A DNA stretch of 64,000 nt from Cryoendolithus antarcticus (GCA_002077065.1 NAJO01000063.1:62001-126000); one strand, 5' to 3'. Positions 22,161 through 32,517 are shown, numbered from the stretch's first letter. Numbers and translations: made by a program. The notes: generated by a model from the sequence alone, not told the origin.

Positions 22161-23513
22161 ATGGACTTCACGACCAGCAATCTCCCGGCCATGCGCAACG
22201 GCCGGATGAACTGGACGGCAGACTGCAAGCGCGCACTCGTCGTCTGCTATCTTATGCAGAAAGGACTTACTGGCGACATCAACAACGCTAACTACGACGG
22301 CTTCGTCGCGCCTATTATGAACGGTATTGTGGGAGAATGGCTGCAGAACGACGGTCTCGAGGAGATGCGGTCATACCAGGCGAAAAAGCAGCTGGGCGAC
22401 TGGATGCTGCAGAGGACTGATCGTCCTGCGGGCTGGAATGTGGTTCCACCGCCCAACGATCTTCGCAACGTTGCGTTTGCTACGGACATGGCCAGAGTGG
22501 AGGGCATTGTTCGGGCGACAATCATTAGGCTTGGGTTGCAGGTACCCACAGTCAATGGTGCTTTCAGCTTCCTCGCACTCGCATCTGCACCTGTAGCACC
22601 AACTATGGCACCGCAACTGATCGTCGTCCTGCCTGTCGCCATGGCTCCTGCAGCTGCATCGGTTCTGGCTCCAATCGCTTTACCAGAGCACGACAAGAAC
22701 AACGCCTCCTCGATGCACGCAGTTGAACTTAGCGATCGGATTCTATACGATCGCTTCATCCTCACCAAAAGGACATATGCCGACTATGTCATCGACATTC
22801 TCAGCAAGAGCCTCAACGGCGAAGCAATGGTCGCATTTCTCGGCGCCATCTACCCTGTTCATCCCGTCGCTACGATCAAGAGCACTGTCGACCAGTCCTG
22901 GACGCCCACTGGATTCGACTTCATTACCATTGCCCGTCTACTAAAGGCAAGACTGGCGCAAGTTCAGGTCTCTGCTTTCGGAGTCTGCGATACATTCGAT
23001 AGCCCGTTGAGTCCTCTGCACTCCTTCGCGATCGTTGGCAAAGCCCTTGGGCACCCCTTGCAGATGTTCCACGACAAGGATGTCACCATCATCGACGGCA
23101 TTCCAATCGTCGACGTCACATCCTTCACGCCGATCTCGACTGACGTCGACCACTCCACCGTCTACGAATACGGTGGTAAAGTCCACACCGTCTCCCTTGT
23201 TGATCCCGAGAGCACTCTCGGCAGCGTTCCTATCAAGCTCGATGCCATGATCTGCGCAAAGCAGATCTGCCAGGCTTGCAATCCCACTGCCATCAGCCTT
23301 GACCATAGCCGGGCCAGTCTACATGGACTACCGTACGTGAGAAACCGGGACCTGGATCGCTTTTTGATCAGCAAGGATGGGTTCGAGGTGCCTGTGTTTG
23401 CTCCGAAGAGCAATGAAGTGATGATGGGAGGAGGAAAGCTGCCGAAGTTGGCGAAGCAGGGGATATGGTTTTGGGACGGTGTGGAGCGATTGTCGTGGGT
23501 CACGGAGGATTGA
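22161..23513 (+). CDS. intact member of the C-x4-C-x2-C family, 450 residues
   Basis: A single exon from ATG 22161. An earlier in-frame ATG at 21984 is less likely, because the paralogue at 20063 also begins with MD at the equivalent point. Residues about 15-120 are helical and start with MNWTADCKRAL. Residues about 130-180 are a low-complexity Ala/Pro/Val linker. Residues about 190-450 form a C-terminal domain with the segment YEYGGKVHTVSLVDPES and then MICAKQICQACN (C-x4-C-x2-C), which could bind a metal or form disulphides. No signal peptide, so probably intracellular. I recognise no described family. It lies between a broken copy and an intact gene of the related helical-module family on the same strand, in a tandem group of six. 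Confidence 0.75.
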   Translation: MDFTTSNLPAMRNGRMNWTADCKRALVVCYLMQKGLTGDINNANYDGFVAPIMNGIVGEWLQNDGLEEMRSYQAKKQLGDWMLQRTDRPAGWNVVPPPNDLRNVAFATDMARVEGIVRATIIRLGLQVPTVNGAFSFLALASAPVAPTMAPQLIVVLPVAMAPAAASVLAPIALPEHDKNNASSMHAVELSDRILYDRFILTKRTYADYVIDILSKSLNGEAMVAFLGAIYPVHPVATIKSTVDQSWTPTGFDFITIARLLKARLAQVQVSAFGVCDTFDSPLSPLHSFAIVGKALGHPLQMFHDKDVTIIDGIPIVDVTSFTPISTDVDHSTVYEYGGKVHTVSLVDPESTLGSVPIKLDAMICAKQICQACNPTAISLDHSRASLHGLPYVRNRDLDRFLISKDGFEVPVFAPKSNEVMMGGGKLPKLAKQGIWFWDGVERLSWVTED

Positions 23514-23949
23514 GAGGACTTGAAGTGGGTAACCCGAGGGGTCAGTCTTGGACACTGTGAAGTTGATTGCATTGAGATACCCAGTGCGCGAGCACTATAT
23601 ATCGTTGTTGCAGAACTGCTTTCCGTAATACTCCTTCCCAAAGGTCCACTCCACGCGCTGCTACCAGGTAGCCCAAGCTCCTTCCCTCTGTTCATACACC
23701 ATTTCAATACCAAGGCTGGACCTAACATCTTCGACGGTCACGTCCTATTTCTTTGAACACCACGAATCTCTAGTACCTCTGGCACTCCAGTAGAGCGCAT
23801 TGCCCTTTCTTCGCTCCTATATCAGCAATCGTCAACAGAGAAACGAGGATACCGCTTTCTTCGATCAGAACAATCAAAGAGACTTTTGCAGGTACAGAGA
23901 AGGCATATCAGTAGTAAAGATACGCGAAAGACTATTGGCTGACACTTTA

Positions 23950-25215
23950 ATGCAGACCACAGACGACATGGGTTTCTCGCTCGAAGAACGTCATGCCATT
24001 CGCCTCGCCCGCTTCGAGGCGCCTGCTCTGCAACTGCAGCTGGACCAAATGCAGGACTGGGGAGTCTACTCCCAGATCCACAATCGCCAATTCGGTACCT
24101 CCTGGTCTGTGAAGGAGCTCCGCAACGAAGGCGTCAACTGGGATCGCGACAAGCAGAACAAGTCGTTGAAGTTTGAGGTACATCTGCAATACGGCAACTT
24201 CACGCAGGATGACATCATCAAGCGCCACGTTCTTCGCGGGCAGCTGCTGGCTACTGCTGGGCTGCTGGGCATCGATATTGGTACGGGTGCTATGAGTGCG
24301 AACGATGGCTCACCCCGTCCTGCAGGCGCTCCGTTGACACAAGGGGCGCTCGCTGCTCACATCGCTGCACATCAGCCTGGTGGTGCGACAGTGCCGCCCA
24401 TCTCTACTATCACAGCTCCATCTCGACTCGTCGCTCCAAATGCGCCGCCCGCCATGTCGAAATGGGGTAGGCAGCCTGTGCCCATTCCAGATATTTACTA
24501 CCCTGAGGACGATGTCTTCGCTCTTGATCTCCGCAGCACCATGGGTACCTACTCCGACGACCAAAGGCTGGTACTCCTCTCTGCAGCCTTCCCTACCTGG
24601 GACATGGAGAACTTCCGCATCGCGCTCGGCGACCACTACGGCGATGTGGCAAAAGCGTGGCAAGCTGTAGTTCGTCGCCGCACAACAAGCAAAGGCAAGA
24701 ATCTCGAGAACAGCCTCAACGTGACCTTCTGGGTTAAGAAGGAGGTTGACGGCGTTCAAAATCGCACCAAGGAGCCTGTATTTCCGTTCTTTGAATCCCT
24801 CACGCATTTTCGCTCGCCGTTGAGCACTCGTCCCTTCCCTTCGGATGACGCAGAGACACTTCGTATTGTGGGCGAGATCGATGCTCGCGCGATGGGGCAG
24901 ATGCTCAAGGTCAGGCACAAGCCCAGCATCGACAACAAAGCAGCCTGCGACGCTGCCACAGCAAGACTGGAGCAAATGCCCGTTGAGCGTCGCGTCGAAG
25001 TCCTCCGCCAAGTCTTCGCCGAGTACGACGCTACGCATCCGGGCGACATTGCTGTCAAGCTAGCTGCTCGCAGCGGAAAGACTCGCTTGATGTGGTCGCA
25101 CCTGGAGTGTCAGCGCCGCATTGCGGGTGTGGAGGACGCGGAGGTATGGCGTCCGATGTTCAAGTTCTCGGAGACCTTTACGGCTCCGTTGAGCGTACTG
25201 TACGAATGTGCATGA
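23950..25215 (+). CDS. helical-module protein, 421 residues, unknown function
   Basis: Single exon from ATG 23950; in-frame sequence upstream to 23800 lacks a better start. The N-terminal ~120 residues are helical with several Trp (DWGVYSQIH, TSWSVKEL, NWDRD). An Ala/Pro/Gly-rich linker follows at residues about 120-180. Residues about 185-245 carry a module with the pattern Q-R-x-x-L-L-x-x-A-F-P-x-W followed by Gly-Asp-Val-x-x-A-W-Q. A weaker copy (ERRVEVLRQVFAEYDATHPGDI) occurs near residue 340. The aromatic spacing is reminiscent of SANT/Myb helices, so DNA or histone-tail binding is conceivable but unproven. No signal peptide. A broken paralogue lies downstream at 26069. Confidence 0.7.
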   Translation: MQTTDDMGFSLEERHAIRLARFEAPALQLQLDQMQDWGVYSQIHNRQFGTSWSVKELRNEGVNWDRDKQNKSLKFEVHLQYGNFTQDDIIKRHVLRGQLLATAGLLGIDIGTGAMSANDGSPRPAGAPLTQGALAAHIAAHQPGGATVPPISTITAPSRLVAPNAPPAMSKWGRQPVPIPDIYYPEDDVFALDLRSTMGTYSDDQRLVLLSAAFPTWDMENFRIALGDHYGDVAKAWQAVVRRRTTSKGKNLENSLNVTFWVKKEVDGVQNRTKEPVFPFFESLTHFRSPLSTRPFPSDDAETLRIVGEIDARAMGQMLKVRHKPSIDNKAACDAATARLEQMPVERRVEVLRQVFAEYDATHPGDIAVKLAARSGKTRLMWSHLECQRRIAGVEDAEVWRPMFKFSETFTAPLSVLYECA

Positions 25216-26068
25216 AGAACGAAGGAAGTGACATTGAGATTACACTGTTGAGGGCTCGACCCACTTCGATGACAATCAGATCCGGCAGGGCAACAGCCAG
25301 CAGTCCGAATGCGGTCCGGTCGATCGAACAAAGACATGTTTGGCACGCCTGGGTAGCAACTGCAAGGCTTCCTGCGATTTAAGACAGTGATTATATGAGC
25401 GTTGGCGTTGCATGCTGTCGGGTCTTAGACAGAGCAAACATAGCATGTTGTGCTCTTGATGTCTGCGGGACCGCTTCGACATCGCCTGAATGCCCTCCCA
25501 TCTCCTTTTCGTCCCTCGGCACGCATACAACACAGCAATTTCAGTCCCGACGCTCCTGAGGATGTACGGGTATCATTGTGCCCGGGTACCTCGACGTCAA
25601 CATGGTCATATGCCAAGCCTCGATCACGTGAACGGTTTCCATTGGTATCGGGTACGCGATGCGACTTCACAACAACATGAGTCCGACTTCCTATCGTCAT
25701 TTTCACCTATCCCCATCCTATTGTTTGCGCCAACCACGTAACCTCTGACCACTGGTTTCCATTATCTTGCTTCGGAAAACGTGCCCGGATAGCTGTAAAT
25801 AACCAACTGCACCAGACTGGCCATAGCATAGCCAAGGAAACGCAACGCAGCACCCCTCAAATCGAGTTATGGCGGAGTCAGATGCACCGCTCACGCTCGA
25901 GGAGCGCCATTCGTCGTACCTCGTCTGTACTCCGTCGCCACCGAGACCCCAGGCTTCGACTACACCATTCGTGCGGATACACTTGCGTAGGGACAGCTGT
26001 GCCAAATTCATGCCCACGTCTTCTTGGTCACGCGTTAGCTACCTCAAGATTGTCGCCACCGCAGGTAC

Positions 26069-27322
26069 TTGCGGGAGCAATGCGTGATCATCATGGAGGA
26101 GGAGCAACGTCGTACGCGCTCTGGCGGGAGTCGTGCGATCGCTGGGAACTTCACGCAAGAAGACATCGACATCCGCGCTCGCCTTCGCAATGACATCCGC
26201 AACTCGGCCGTCAGACTCAAGACTGATCTGGGAAGTGGCGCGCTCTCTGGTAACGACGGACCACCAAAGCTCGATGCGACTCAACAAAGGCGAAGAGGTG
26301 CGGAGGCCCTCATGTCTGAGGTACTTTTGCTGGTCCACCTGGACTTTCGTCACATACTGATGACATGAAATACCCCGAATCGATCACGGTACTACAGCCA
26401 CGCCTTCTCATAGATCTCGCGAAGTTCGCACGCGAGGGAGGATACTTCGAGAGCGCCTCAGACCATCGCAAGACCTCTCGCGCGGAATCACACACAGTCG
26501 TTGACTTGACCGGACAGAATGACGAGGCTGTTGCTTGTGTCGATGCTGCGAGGAGATCCAATGGCAAGCACGCTCATAAACACGCAGTGGAGGGTCCGGT
26601 CAGTGTGCAGGACTACGTTGAAGCGGCCAAGAGAAGAAGGCGCAAGAATGCAAGCGGCGCCGGGCGAGGCAAGATCATGGACGGCAGTAGTGTTGCTGAT
26701 TACTCCCTCGTTGCAGTAATGAGCGACCGCCCTCTCTCAGCTTGACGAGGAGCAAAAGCTCTTACTGCCTGACGCTGCGTTTCCGTCTCTCGATCTGGAT
26801 CATATCGGACGCCATCTCGGGAACTGTTACAGCGACGTCACAGAAGCATGGCAAGCAATCAACATTGATCGGTTCACTGTCGATCACGGCAGCCTCCCAC
26901 GGAATTTAGCTGCGATCGCGGAAGTCGACGGCGATCATGAGCCTGCCTTTCCGTTTTTCGAATGCTTCGACAGCCTGCTCAGCCCTGCTGGGCCGCATAT
27001 TATGGAATATATCAAGAATGCCCATAACGCTGCGCTAGAGAAAGGACGCTTGCTCGAGATGGTTGATAGTGGGCGCGATGTAATCGTAACGGAGGCGAAG
27101 CCCCAAGATATCGAACATGGCGAGATCGTCGCTCTTCTCCGGTACGCCTTCCCTCAGTACGAGCGGCAGAGTGAGATCGCCATTGCAAATCACGTGCATC
27201 GCAGTCCAAGTGAGTTGAGAGGCATCTGGGTCGGATTAGAGCGTTTTGGCCGCGAGCACCGACTCCGCCGTCCGCCGTTCAGGTCCTCCGAGAGCTTCTC
27301 GCGCCCTGACAGCCCGATTTAA
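26069..27322 (+). pseudogene. decayed paralogue of the helical-module protein
   Basis: Shares GNFTQEDIDIR and the SGALSGNDGPPK segment with GNFTQDDIIKR and TGAMSANDGSPR of the gene at 23950, and later LLLPDAAFPSLDLDHIG with the module there. A third module (EIVALLRYAFPQYERQ) follows near 27120-27160. The homologous pieces lie in at least three frames: 26069-26365, 26365-26745 and about 26740-27322. A TGA stands directly upstream of the last piece in its frame. An acceptor-like CTCTCAG at about 26732-26738 could begin the last exon, so part of the disruption might be an intron, but the first frame also ends without a donor. I consider it decayed. Confidence 0.5.
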
Positions 27323-27331
27323 GAAGCGCCG

Positions 27332-27946
27332 ATGAAGATGCTGCACGCCCGGAATGTCGACTACTCGAACGGAGTGGCAAGAGTACATGGAGACAGTGGC
27401 GAAGTGCGGTCAGATGACCCAGTGGAGGCCTTGGGTGGACTGGCCAAGCGAGTTATCATCTTCGAAGGCGTACCTGTCCGAGGCGATATGCCCGTGATCT
27501 CTGGAGTGGCGCCTCGCATGCACGATGTCCTGATCTGCCAACGCGGGTTTTGCGAAGTTTGTGGAAGCACAGGTGATGTCGAGCACGAGAACATTCTGCT
27601 AGGCAGGCCTTTCGTTCAAGCGCTACAATTGCAAAAGACGGTCAAGAGAGTGCAAGAAGTGCCAGAAGAGGTCCTGATCTTTGCGCCGCTACAGTGTGCG
27701 CGTCAAAACGGATCAACCTTCGTTCCAAGAGGCGATCCATCGCTGTTTGAGTTCACCATACGAGCGTCGATCCCGCCGATAACTCGCTTGACCCAGTCCA
27801 GCTTGCTCGCACGCCCTGCACTCTCTTTCTTCAACGCTTGCCCGATCGCGGTTGTCACGTGCTCAAGCCGAACGGCACATTGCCGAGTCGTATCCACTGG
27901 CGGGCACTGCATCACGGGACAATCCCTCTTCACGAAGTCCGAGTAG
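27332..27946 (+). pseudogene. C-terminal fragment of the Cys-motif family
   Basis: The first ~120 codons resemble the C-terminal domain of the gene at 22161: a GVPV segment, then DVLICQRGFCEVCG with the same C-x4-C-x2-C spacing, then EVLIFAPLQC matching EVPVFAPKSN. After about 27690 similarity stops and the frame merely runs on across the 3' end of the minus-strand gene 27703-28512. The N-terminal half is absent. It may have fused with the preceding broken helical-module gene, since only ten bases separate them. Confidence 0.5.
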
Positions 27947-28512
27947 ACTGCAGGTCCGAACCAGCCACGATAGCGAGTGCTCGGAGGAGCCAGCGAGGGC
28001 AGATAGGCCAGCGATATGCCTCTGTGTGTGTTCTTCGTGAAGCTGGTCGTGAGCTCGGCAATGTCTTCCGCAACTGCGCAGTGCGGTGGCAGGACTGTTA
28101 TGCTTCGCACGGGGAGCCATGGCTGCTGATCTGGGGCGAACACGCGCTCGGCATGTAATTGTATCTTGCGCATTATGTATAGCACCGTCAATATGATGAT
28201 GATTGTGAACATGTATGATCGTCGTGGACGCCGCCTTTGATGCTGCTCGACATTGACAGCTTCGCCGTCGGGTGGTGTACTGCCTGCTTCAGTTCCGCCT
28301 CCAGCGCTGCCGCCCTCAAGTGGTGCAGTCTCAGTACCTTCGCCACCGCCCTCGCTATCATTCTGAATGCCAAGACCAGTCCCGGATTCAACGCCATTCT
28401 CTTCTCCTACAATTTCCACTTCCTCTTCGCCATCTACAATCTCGCCTTCGCTCACGTCGCTGTCCCGCCGCCGTAGGAGCCGTGAACCTGGCTGCACGAA
28501 ACCCAGCACCAT
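27703..28512 (-). CDS. single-pass membrane protein with acidic N-terminal tail
   Basis: A 269-residue frame from ATG 28512. Residues 1-95 are disordered, Gly/Glu/Asp-rich, ending in a basic run (RRRPRRS). Residues about 100-115 form one hydrophobic helix (FTIIIILTVLYIM) followed by RK. The remaining ~150 residues contain four Cys and globular segments. The positive patch before the helix suggests the acidic N-terminus stays in the cytoplasm and the C-terminal domain faces the lumen or outside. No family recognised. Its last 244 bases overlap, on the opposite strand, the run-on of the fragment at 27332. Confidence 0.6.
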   Translation of the reverse strand: MVLGFVQPGSRLLRRRDSDVSEGEIVDGEEEVEIVGEENGVESGTGLGIQNDSEGGGEGTETAPLEGGSAGGGTEAGSTPPDGEAVNVEQHQRRRPRRSYMFTIIIILTVLYIMRKIQLHAERVFAPDQQPWLPVRSITVLPPHCAVAEDIAELTTSFTKNTHRGISLAYLPSLAPPSTRYRGWFGPAVYSDFVKRDCPVMQCPPVDTTRQCAVRLEHVTTAIGQALKKESAGRASKLDWVKRVIGGIDARMVNSNSDGSPLGTKVDPF

Positions 28513-30115
28513 CGCGTACTGTATCGTTCGCCCATTACTTCCAGGTCCGATAGTAATAATTGACTACGCTTGTTGGCGTCTTGCTCTCGTGGAGAAGCTG
28601 TGCGGAAGGGTCGTTGCGGAAGTGGTCGAACCGGAGGCGGAGATTTGGGCGAGACATAGTCGCGTAATTATCGGCGCCTGTAGCATATGAACTTACGCGT
28701 TCTGTGATGTCGCAATTACAGAGACGGCGCTGATCGTTGGCATCCGCAAGCTTCTGACGGCCGCGGACAGTCAGAGCATTGCAAGCATTCATTGTCACCA
28801 CCGCCGCCGGATCGGGTGACACATCGGATTCATCTCTTTGTTGCAAACGTGGGATCATCGCACTGGATGTGGCACGCCAATTGCTTGCTTGCTGGCTCTG
28901 GCATCCTAAGCCATGCTGCAGGGCCGAATGTTCCAACGATAGAACTCGTGTGAGATCCGCTTCGCTTGGCTCCTGCAACCTTCAGGCCGGTGGGGGCCGA
29001 TCGTGGAGGACAATCGAGTCCGCGAGCGCAGTGACGTATTCCATCGTGGTCGTGCCTGCGCAGAGACCTCCAGCGACTCTGCGTGAAAAGTAGTAATCAG
29101 AAGTAGTGATACGAGTGCAAGGCCAAGCTGTACGTACTGAAGGACACGGTTGGCCGGATAACGTACATTCCTGGTACATAATGCGGCCAGCGCAAGTGGT
29201 TCTCGGCCTTCGGGCCCGTGGTGGAATGGAATGAATTACCCAAGGTACGTCATCTCCATAAGCACACATCACACAGAACAGCAAGACGGTAGGTGTCCCA
29301 GCTGTCCCCACACAACCAGATCGAAATGACTATAACAGAGGATAAGGCATAAGTATCACCGCCAAGTCCCAGTGGCAAGTCAGACAACCCAATCTTTTGC
29401 ATCCCCTGCAGTGCTGCGATATCTTTTGCTGCTCTGCACCATGTGATGTGTGTCAGGAGGCTCGAATCGGTGACCTTCCGCTTTGGGAATCCCGCTATGG
29501 CTGGAGTCGCAATTCACTTAATGCACAGGCGGGCCGCAGATTCCTGCAAGCTTATTGAGACGACAGCTATGAGCTTATCTCGACGACGTCTGCTATATAT
29601 ACTAGTGCTGCAAATTATGTCGAAGATTGTGGATGACCATGGCAAAGCGGACTTGACTCCCTCAGCTGCACCTGGATCACTAGAGGTCTCATATACATGG
29701 CCAAGCTAGATACAAGACACTTTCACAGACCGTGGGGAGCCTGAGAGCGGCACGAAGGGCTGGCATAGAGATATCTCGATTCTCAGGACTTTTGTGTAGC
29801 CCGCTTGAGGCGTTACAGCTGGAGCCATGATAGCATTGGGGCGTATGTGTATTGTCGAGAACGAGCTCGGCATTCTACTGCGATCTTGGGGTTATCAAGA
29901 AGGCTCTCATAGTGGCTGTGGTCTCCGGAACGGGTGCTGCGAGTGTTTGAATATAGGCACAGGCGCTCAGACACGAAGCATGAGAGGCTGTGGGTTGTTG
30001 ACTTGCGTGTTGCAAAGCCCAAGGATTGTATAGCGAGGTCGATATGGCCTATCCTCTACTCTTCGTCGACTTCATCGATCGATTGTAGCTCAAAAGCTGG
30101 TTTGCGAGGTGCTTT
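28513..30115. other. no gene recognised
   Basis: Sixteen hundred bases without a supported gene. Frames such as 28535-28978 minus and 29443-29709 plus lack good starts, splice signals and plausible composition. It includes the promoter of the membrane protein gene that starts at 28512. Confidence 0.4.
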
Positions 30116-30550
30116 TCACGCGTTTGCACGCGCTCGACGTGCTTTCTCGAGCTTCACTGTTGCCGTTGTCAGTGACTTGGGCGTTTGTACGATATATTGC
30201 CTATCGTACATACCTTGCATCGCCTTTGCTCCCTTTGGTAACTCCCAAAACACCGCTTCCAACCGTCTATACGTCTTCTGATCAATATATCCCTCGATCG
30301 TGCATGTTGGCGCATTTGGGGGCGAAATTAGCATCCTCGTCCAATGCTCCTTGAAGCATGATGGTACAATGCCTCCAATTGCGTTGATGACATTATTGAG
30401 GCACTTGTTAAGCTTCTTCGCGTGCTCGTCGTACCACGTAATCTCGAGTTCGATGCGGCTCATGGATCCCATGTCTTCTGTCCCCGGGGGACCGATCAGG
30501 GCAGGTGTATGTGCGCGCCAAAGCAAAGGGATCGTGCGTGCGTCTGTCAT
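30116..30550 (-). CDS. hypothetical protein, 125 residues
   Basis: Two exons, 30214-30550 and 30156-30116, separated by a 57-nt intron (30157-30213) with donor GTATGT, branch CACTGAC and acceptor CAACAG. The intron is a multiple of three and has no stop, so retention would insert 19 residues in frame. I start at ATG 30550 (MTDARTIPLLW); an upstream ATG at 30706 in the same frame would add 52 Ser/Thr-rich residues. The protein has a central soluble domain with two Cys (NKCLNN, PSCFKEHW) and ends in a Lys/Arg/Ala-rich helix. No family recognised. It is divergently arranged to the repeat family that begins at 30891. Confidence 0.5.
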   Translation of the reverse strand: MTDARTIPLLWRAHTPALIGPPGTEDMGSMSRIELEITWYDEHAKKLNKCLNNVINAIGGIVPSCFKEHWTRMLISPPNAPTCTIEGYIDQKTYRRLEAVFWELPKGAKAMQGMYDRQYIVQTPKSLTTATVKLEKARRARANA

Positions 30551-30890
30551 TGTCTTGATTGGCTTGCAATTTGGCTTATTTGATGTTGTGTTACTCGTCA
30601 ATGGCGGTAGTAGTGTGGTGACGGAATTTGAGACGGAGAAAAACCCATATCTTCCGCAAAGTGCAGGAGCTACCGAGAGTGCCTCGATCCACCGTCGAGC
30701 TACCATTCAACTTGATCGTGTTGACATTGCCCGCAACGGACAAGGAACACAAAGCACCTTTCCTTTCTCCTACGTACTCATTACTACTGTATTCCTAGAT
30801 CCATCGCCGGAGGCTCCTATCATTCCAATACACCACTTACGACTCAGAGGCAGCTCAACCATCAATCGATACTACAGGTCACGCTCCAAT

Positions 30891-31501
30891 ATGTCTTGGT
30901 TCCCTGACAGTGACCTCCGCGGAACTTCATCCATGGCAGCCTCAGATTGTCGTTGCTACCCATCTTGTCCCTCCGCTGCCGCTCACGCTCGCAGCATGAA
31001 TGACATGCGCGGCCGCCTCGATCGGCGCTCTGACTCCGCTTCGAGTCCTCTCGATGCTACCCGCGACAGTGCCCAGAGTTATGACAGCTACACACCCGGT
31101 TTCCGTTCCGATCAGGGTTATAGGGGCAACTACGATCCAGAGATCGGCTCCCAGCTCAGGAGGGAAGCAGATTTCGCACAGCTGAAGAGGCTTTCCGCAG
31201 TGATCCCCGAAGTGACCCGCCTCGGATACCAGACCGCAGCATACGGACCAGCAGCATCAGAGGATACCCACTTGAGGCTGGTAACGTCGTCTACGATCGC
31301 CCACCGAACCCCGGGAGGCGCGAAGATCCTCGTGGCATCGCTCAATTACTAGCTACGAGAAATCCTCAGGCTAGTGCACCGGATCGCTATGCAGGACTAG
31401 ATGATACTGGACATGGAGCCAGGCCTGCTCCTGATCTTCTTGATCCTCGCTCTGATCGGGACCCACGATTTGATCCTCGCCATCCTCGTGATCGGAAATA
31501 G
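30891..31501 (+). pseudogene. frameshifted member of the Arg/Asp/Gly/Tyr-rich family (copy 1)
   Basis: Starts with ATG 30891 and reads about 80 residues of Ser/Asp/Arg/Tyr-rich sequence in one frame to about 31137. Homology to copy 2 then continues in another frame with the hallmark segment FRTAEEAFRS, PPRIPDRSIRT, and DRYAGLDDTG, ending in Asp-Pro-Arg repeats and TAG at 31499-31501. The first frame itself runs on to a stop at 31350-31352, giving a 153-residue product with an unrelated tail. One indel near 31130-31140 explains everything; no intron fits. The product would be disordered, like the whole family. Confidence 0.6.
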
Positions 31502-31953
31502 GTTAGAAAGTAGCTCAATGGATATTTATGAAGACTGGGATACATAAATATAACGGAGTATGCTTTTCGACGGCAATTGATCTCACAGAGGTCTCCTTAT
31601 CGTCCGCCAGTATATCAATGGTGAGATCTAATGACTGCACAGATTATCAACCGTTCCGCATGCCCACGTCCCAATAATCTGGTGTCTTTCCTTCGCTAAT
31701 TTTTTGAATGCAGTACACCCGTTCACCACCATGCATAACGACCAGCCGACGCAACGAGCAGTACATGCCGCAATCAAGAGAAAGGTAATTCGAGGTTTCC
31801 ATCGCCGCTTCTTTCTAATCACTCCATTCTCTATCAACCAACTCCGGATTCTAGCGACGTTCTCCATCTCCATCAAATTCGCCCCATCTTCGATCGACCT
31901 CATCTACTCATCGACTTGGACAGTCACTAACCTTATCTCGATTCCTCAGCACC
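31502..31953. other. spacer and 5' region of copy 2
   Basis: No gene recognised. The last 100 bases are C/T-rich with CAAC-type leader sequence as expected before the ATG at 31954. Confidence 0.35.
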
Positions 31954-32517
31954 ATGGACTCTCGCGAGAGAGCTACATTGAGCTCCATCTGCTACTGTTC
32001 TCTGGCCTGTGTTTCCTTAGCCGCCCATAACGACTACATGGCCCGCATGCGAAGCCCTCTGACCGAACGCTACGGTATCCCAGACAGCGGCGAGTCCAGC
32101 CGCCAGGCTACTGAGCGAGATCGAGGGTATTCTCCCATCTCGCGGATGACCGAGGACCAGCGGAATGCTCGCTACGACCCACGAGGCTCTGCTTTCGATG
32201 ATCCTCGTGATCGTCTTCATGCTCAATCTGGGAGCATATTCCGTACGGCAGAAGAAGCCTTTCGCAGCGCTCCGATCGAAATCCCTCCTAGGATGCCGGA
32301 CCGGAGCGTGCGTACTAGTGGCACTCGAGGGGATTCGAGAGTTTCAACGCCTCGTGGTAGAGGTGATGACCGTCGACCTGATCCACGTTCTGTGTCGGAA
32401 AATCGCTATCGAGGTTTGGATGACACAGCGTACGACGGCAGGTCGCTGCGTGACCCTCGTGACCCACGTGATCCTCGTAATCCTCGCGATCCTCGAGATC
32501 CTCGAGATCGGAGGTGA
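31954..32517 (+). CDS. intact Arg/Asp-rich disordered family protein (copy 2)
   Basis: A 187-residue frame from ATG 31954. Residues about 1-25 include a moderately hydrophobic stretch with three Cys that might be a weak signal sequence. The rest is disordered and rich in Arg, Asp, Ser, Pro. It carries the family signature: FRTAEEAFRSAP, then PPRMPDRSVRTSGTRG, then YRGLDDTAYDG, and finally an array of Asp-Pro-Arg triplets to the C-terminus. The highly charged, repetitive tail suggests binding to nucleic acid, acidic polymer or partner proteins, but this is inference. Copies 1 and 3 on either side are broken relatives. Confidence 0.6.
   Translation: MDSRERATLSSICYCSLACVSLAAHNDYMARMRSPLTERYGIPDSGESSRQATERDRGYSPISRMTEDQRNARYDPRGSAFDDPRDRLHAQSGSIFRTAEEAFRSAPIEIPPRMPDRSVRTSGTRGDSRVSTPRGRGDDRRPDPRSVSENRYRGLDDTAYDGRSLRDPRDPRDPRNPRDPRDPRDRR
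32446..32517 (+). repeat. 9-nt coding repeat (Asp-Pro-Arg)
   Basis: Seven to eight imperfect copies of a 9-nt unit close to GATCCTCGT encode consecutive Asp-Pro-Arg triplets at the end of copy 2. A shorter version of the same array occurs near 31440-31500 in copy 1. Such units expand and contract by slippage. Confidence 0.75.

Noticed and set aside
29440..29500. tRNA-like sequence (CTCGAATCGGTGACC next to a GGGAATCCC hairpin)
   Set aside because: It resembles the end of a tRNA T-arm, but I could not pair an acceptor stem, D-arm and anticodon arm at the right distances on either strand.
30300..30890. long plus-strand N-terminal part before copy 1 of the disordered family
   Set aside because: It is antisense to the gene 30116-30550 and has low-complexity noise composition; the family start is better placed at 30891.
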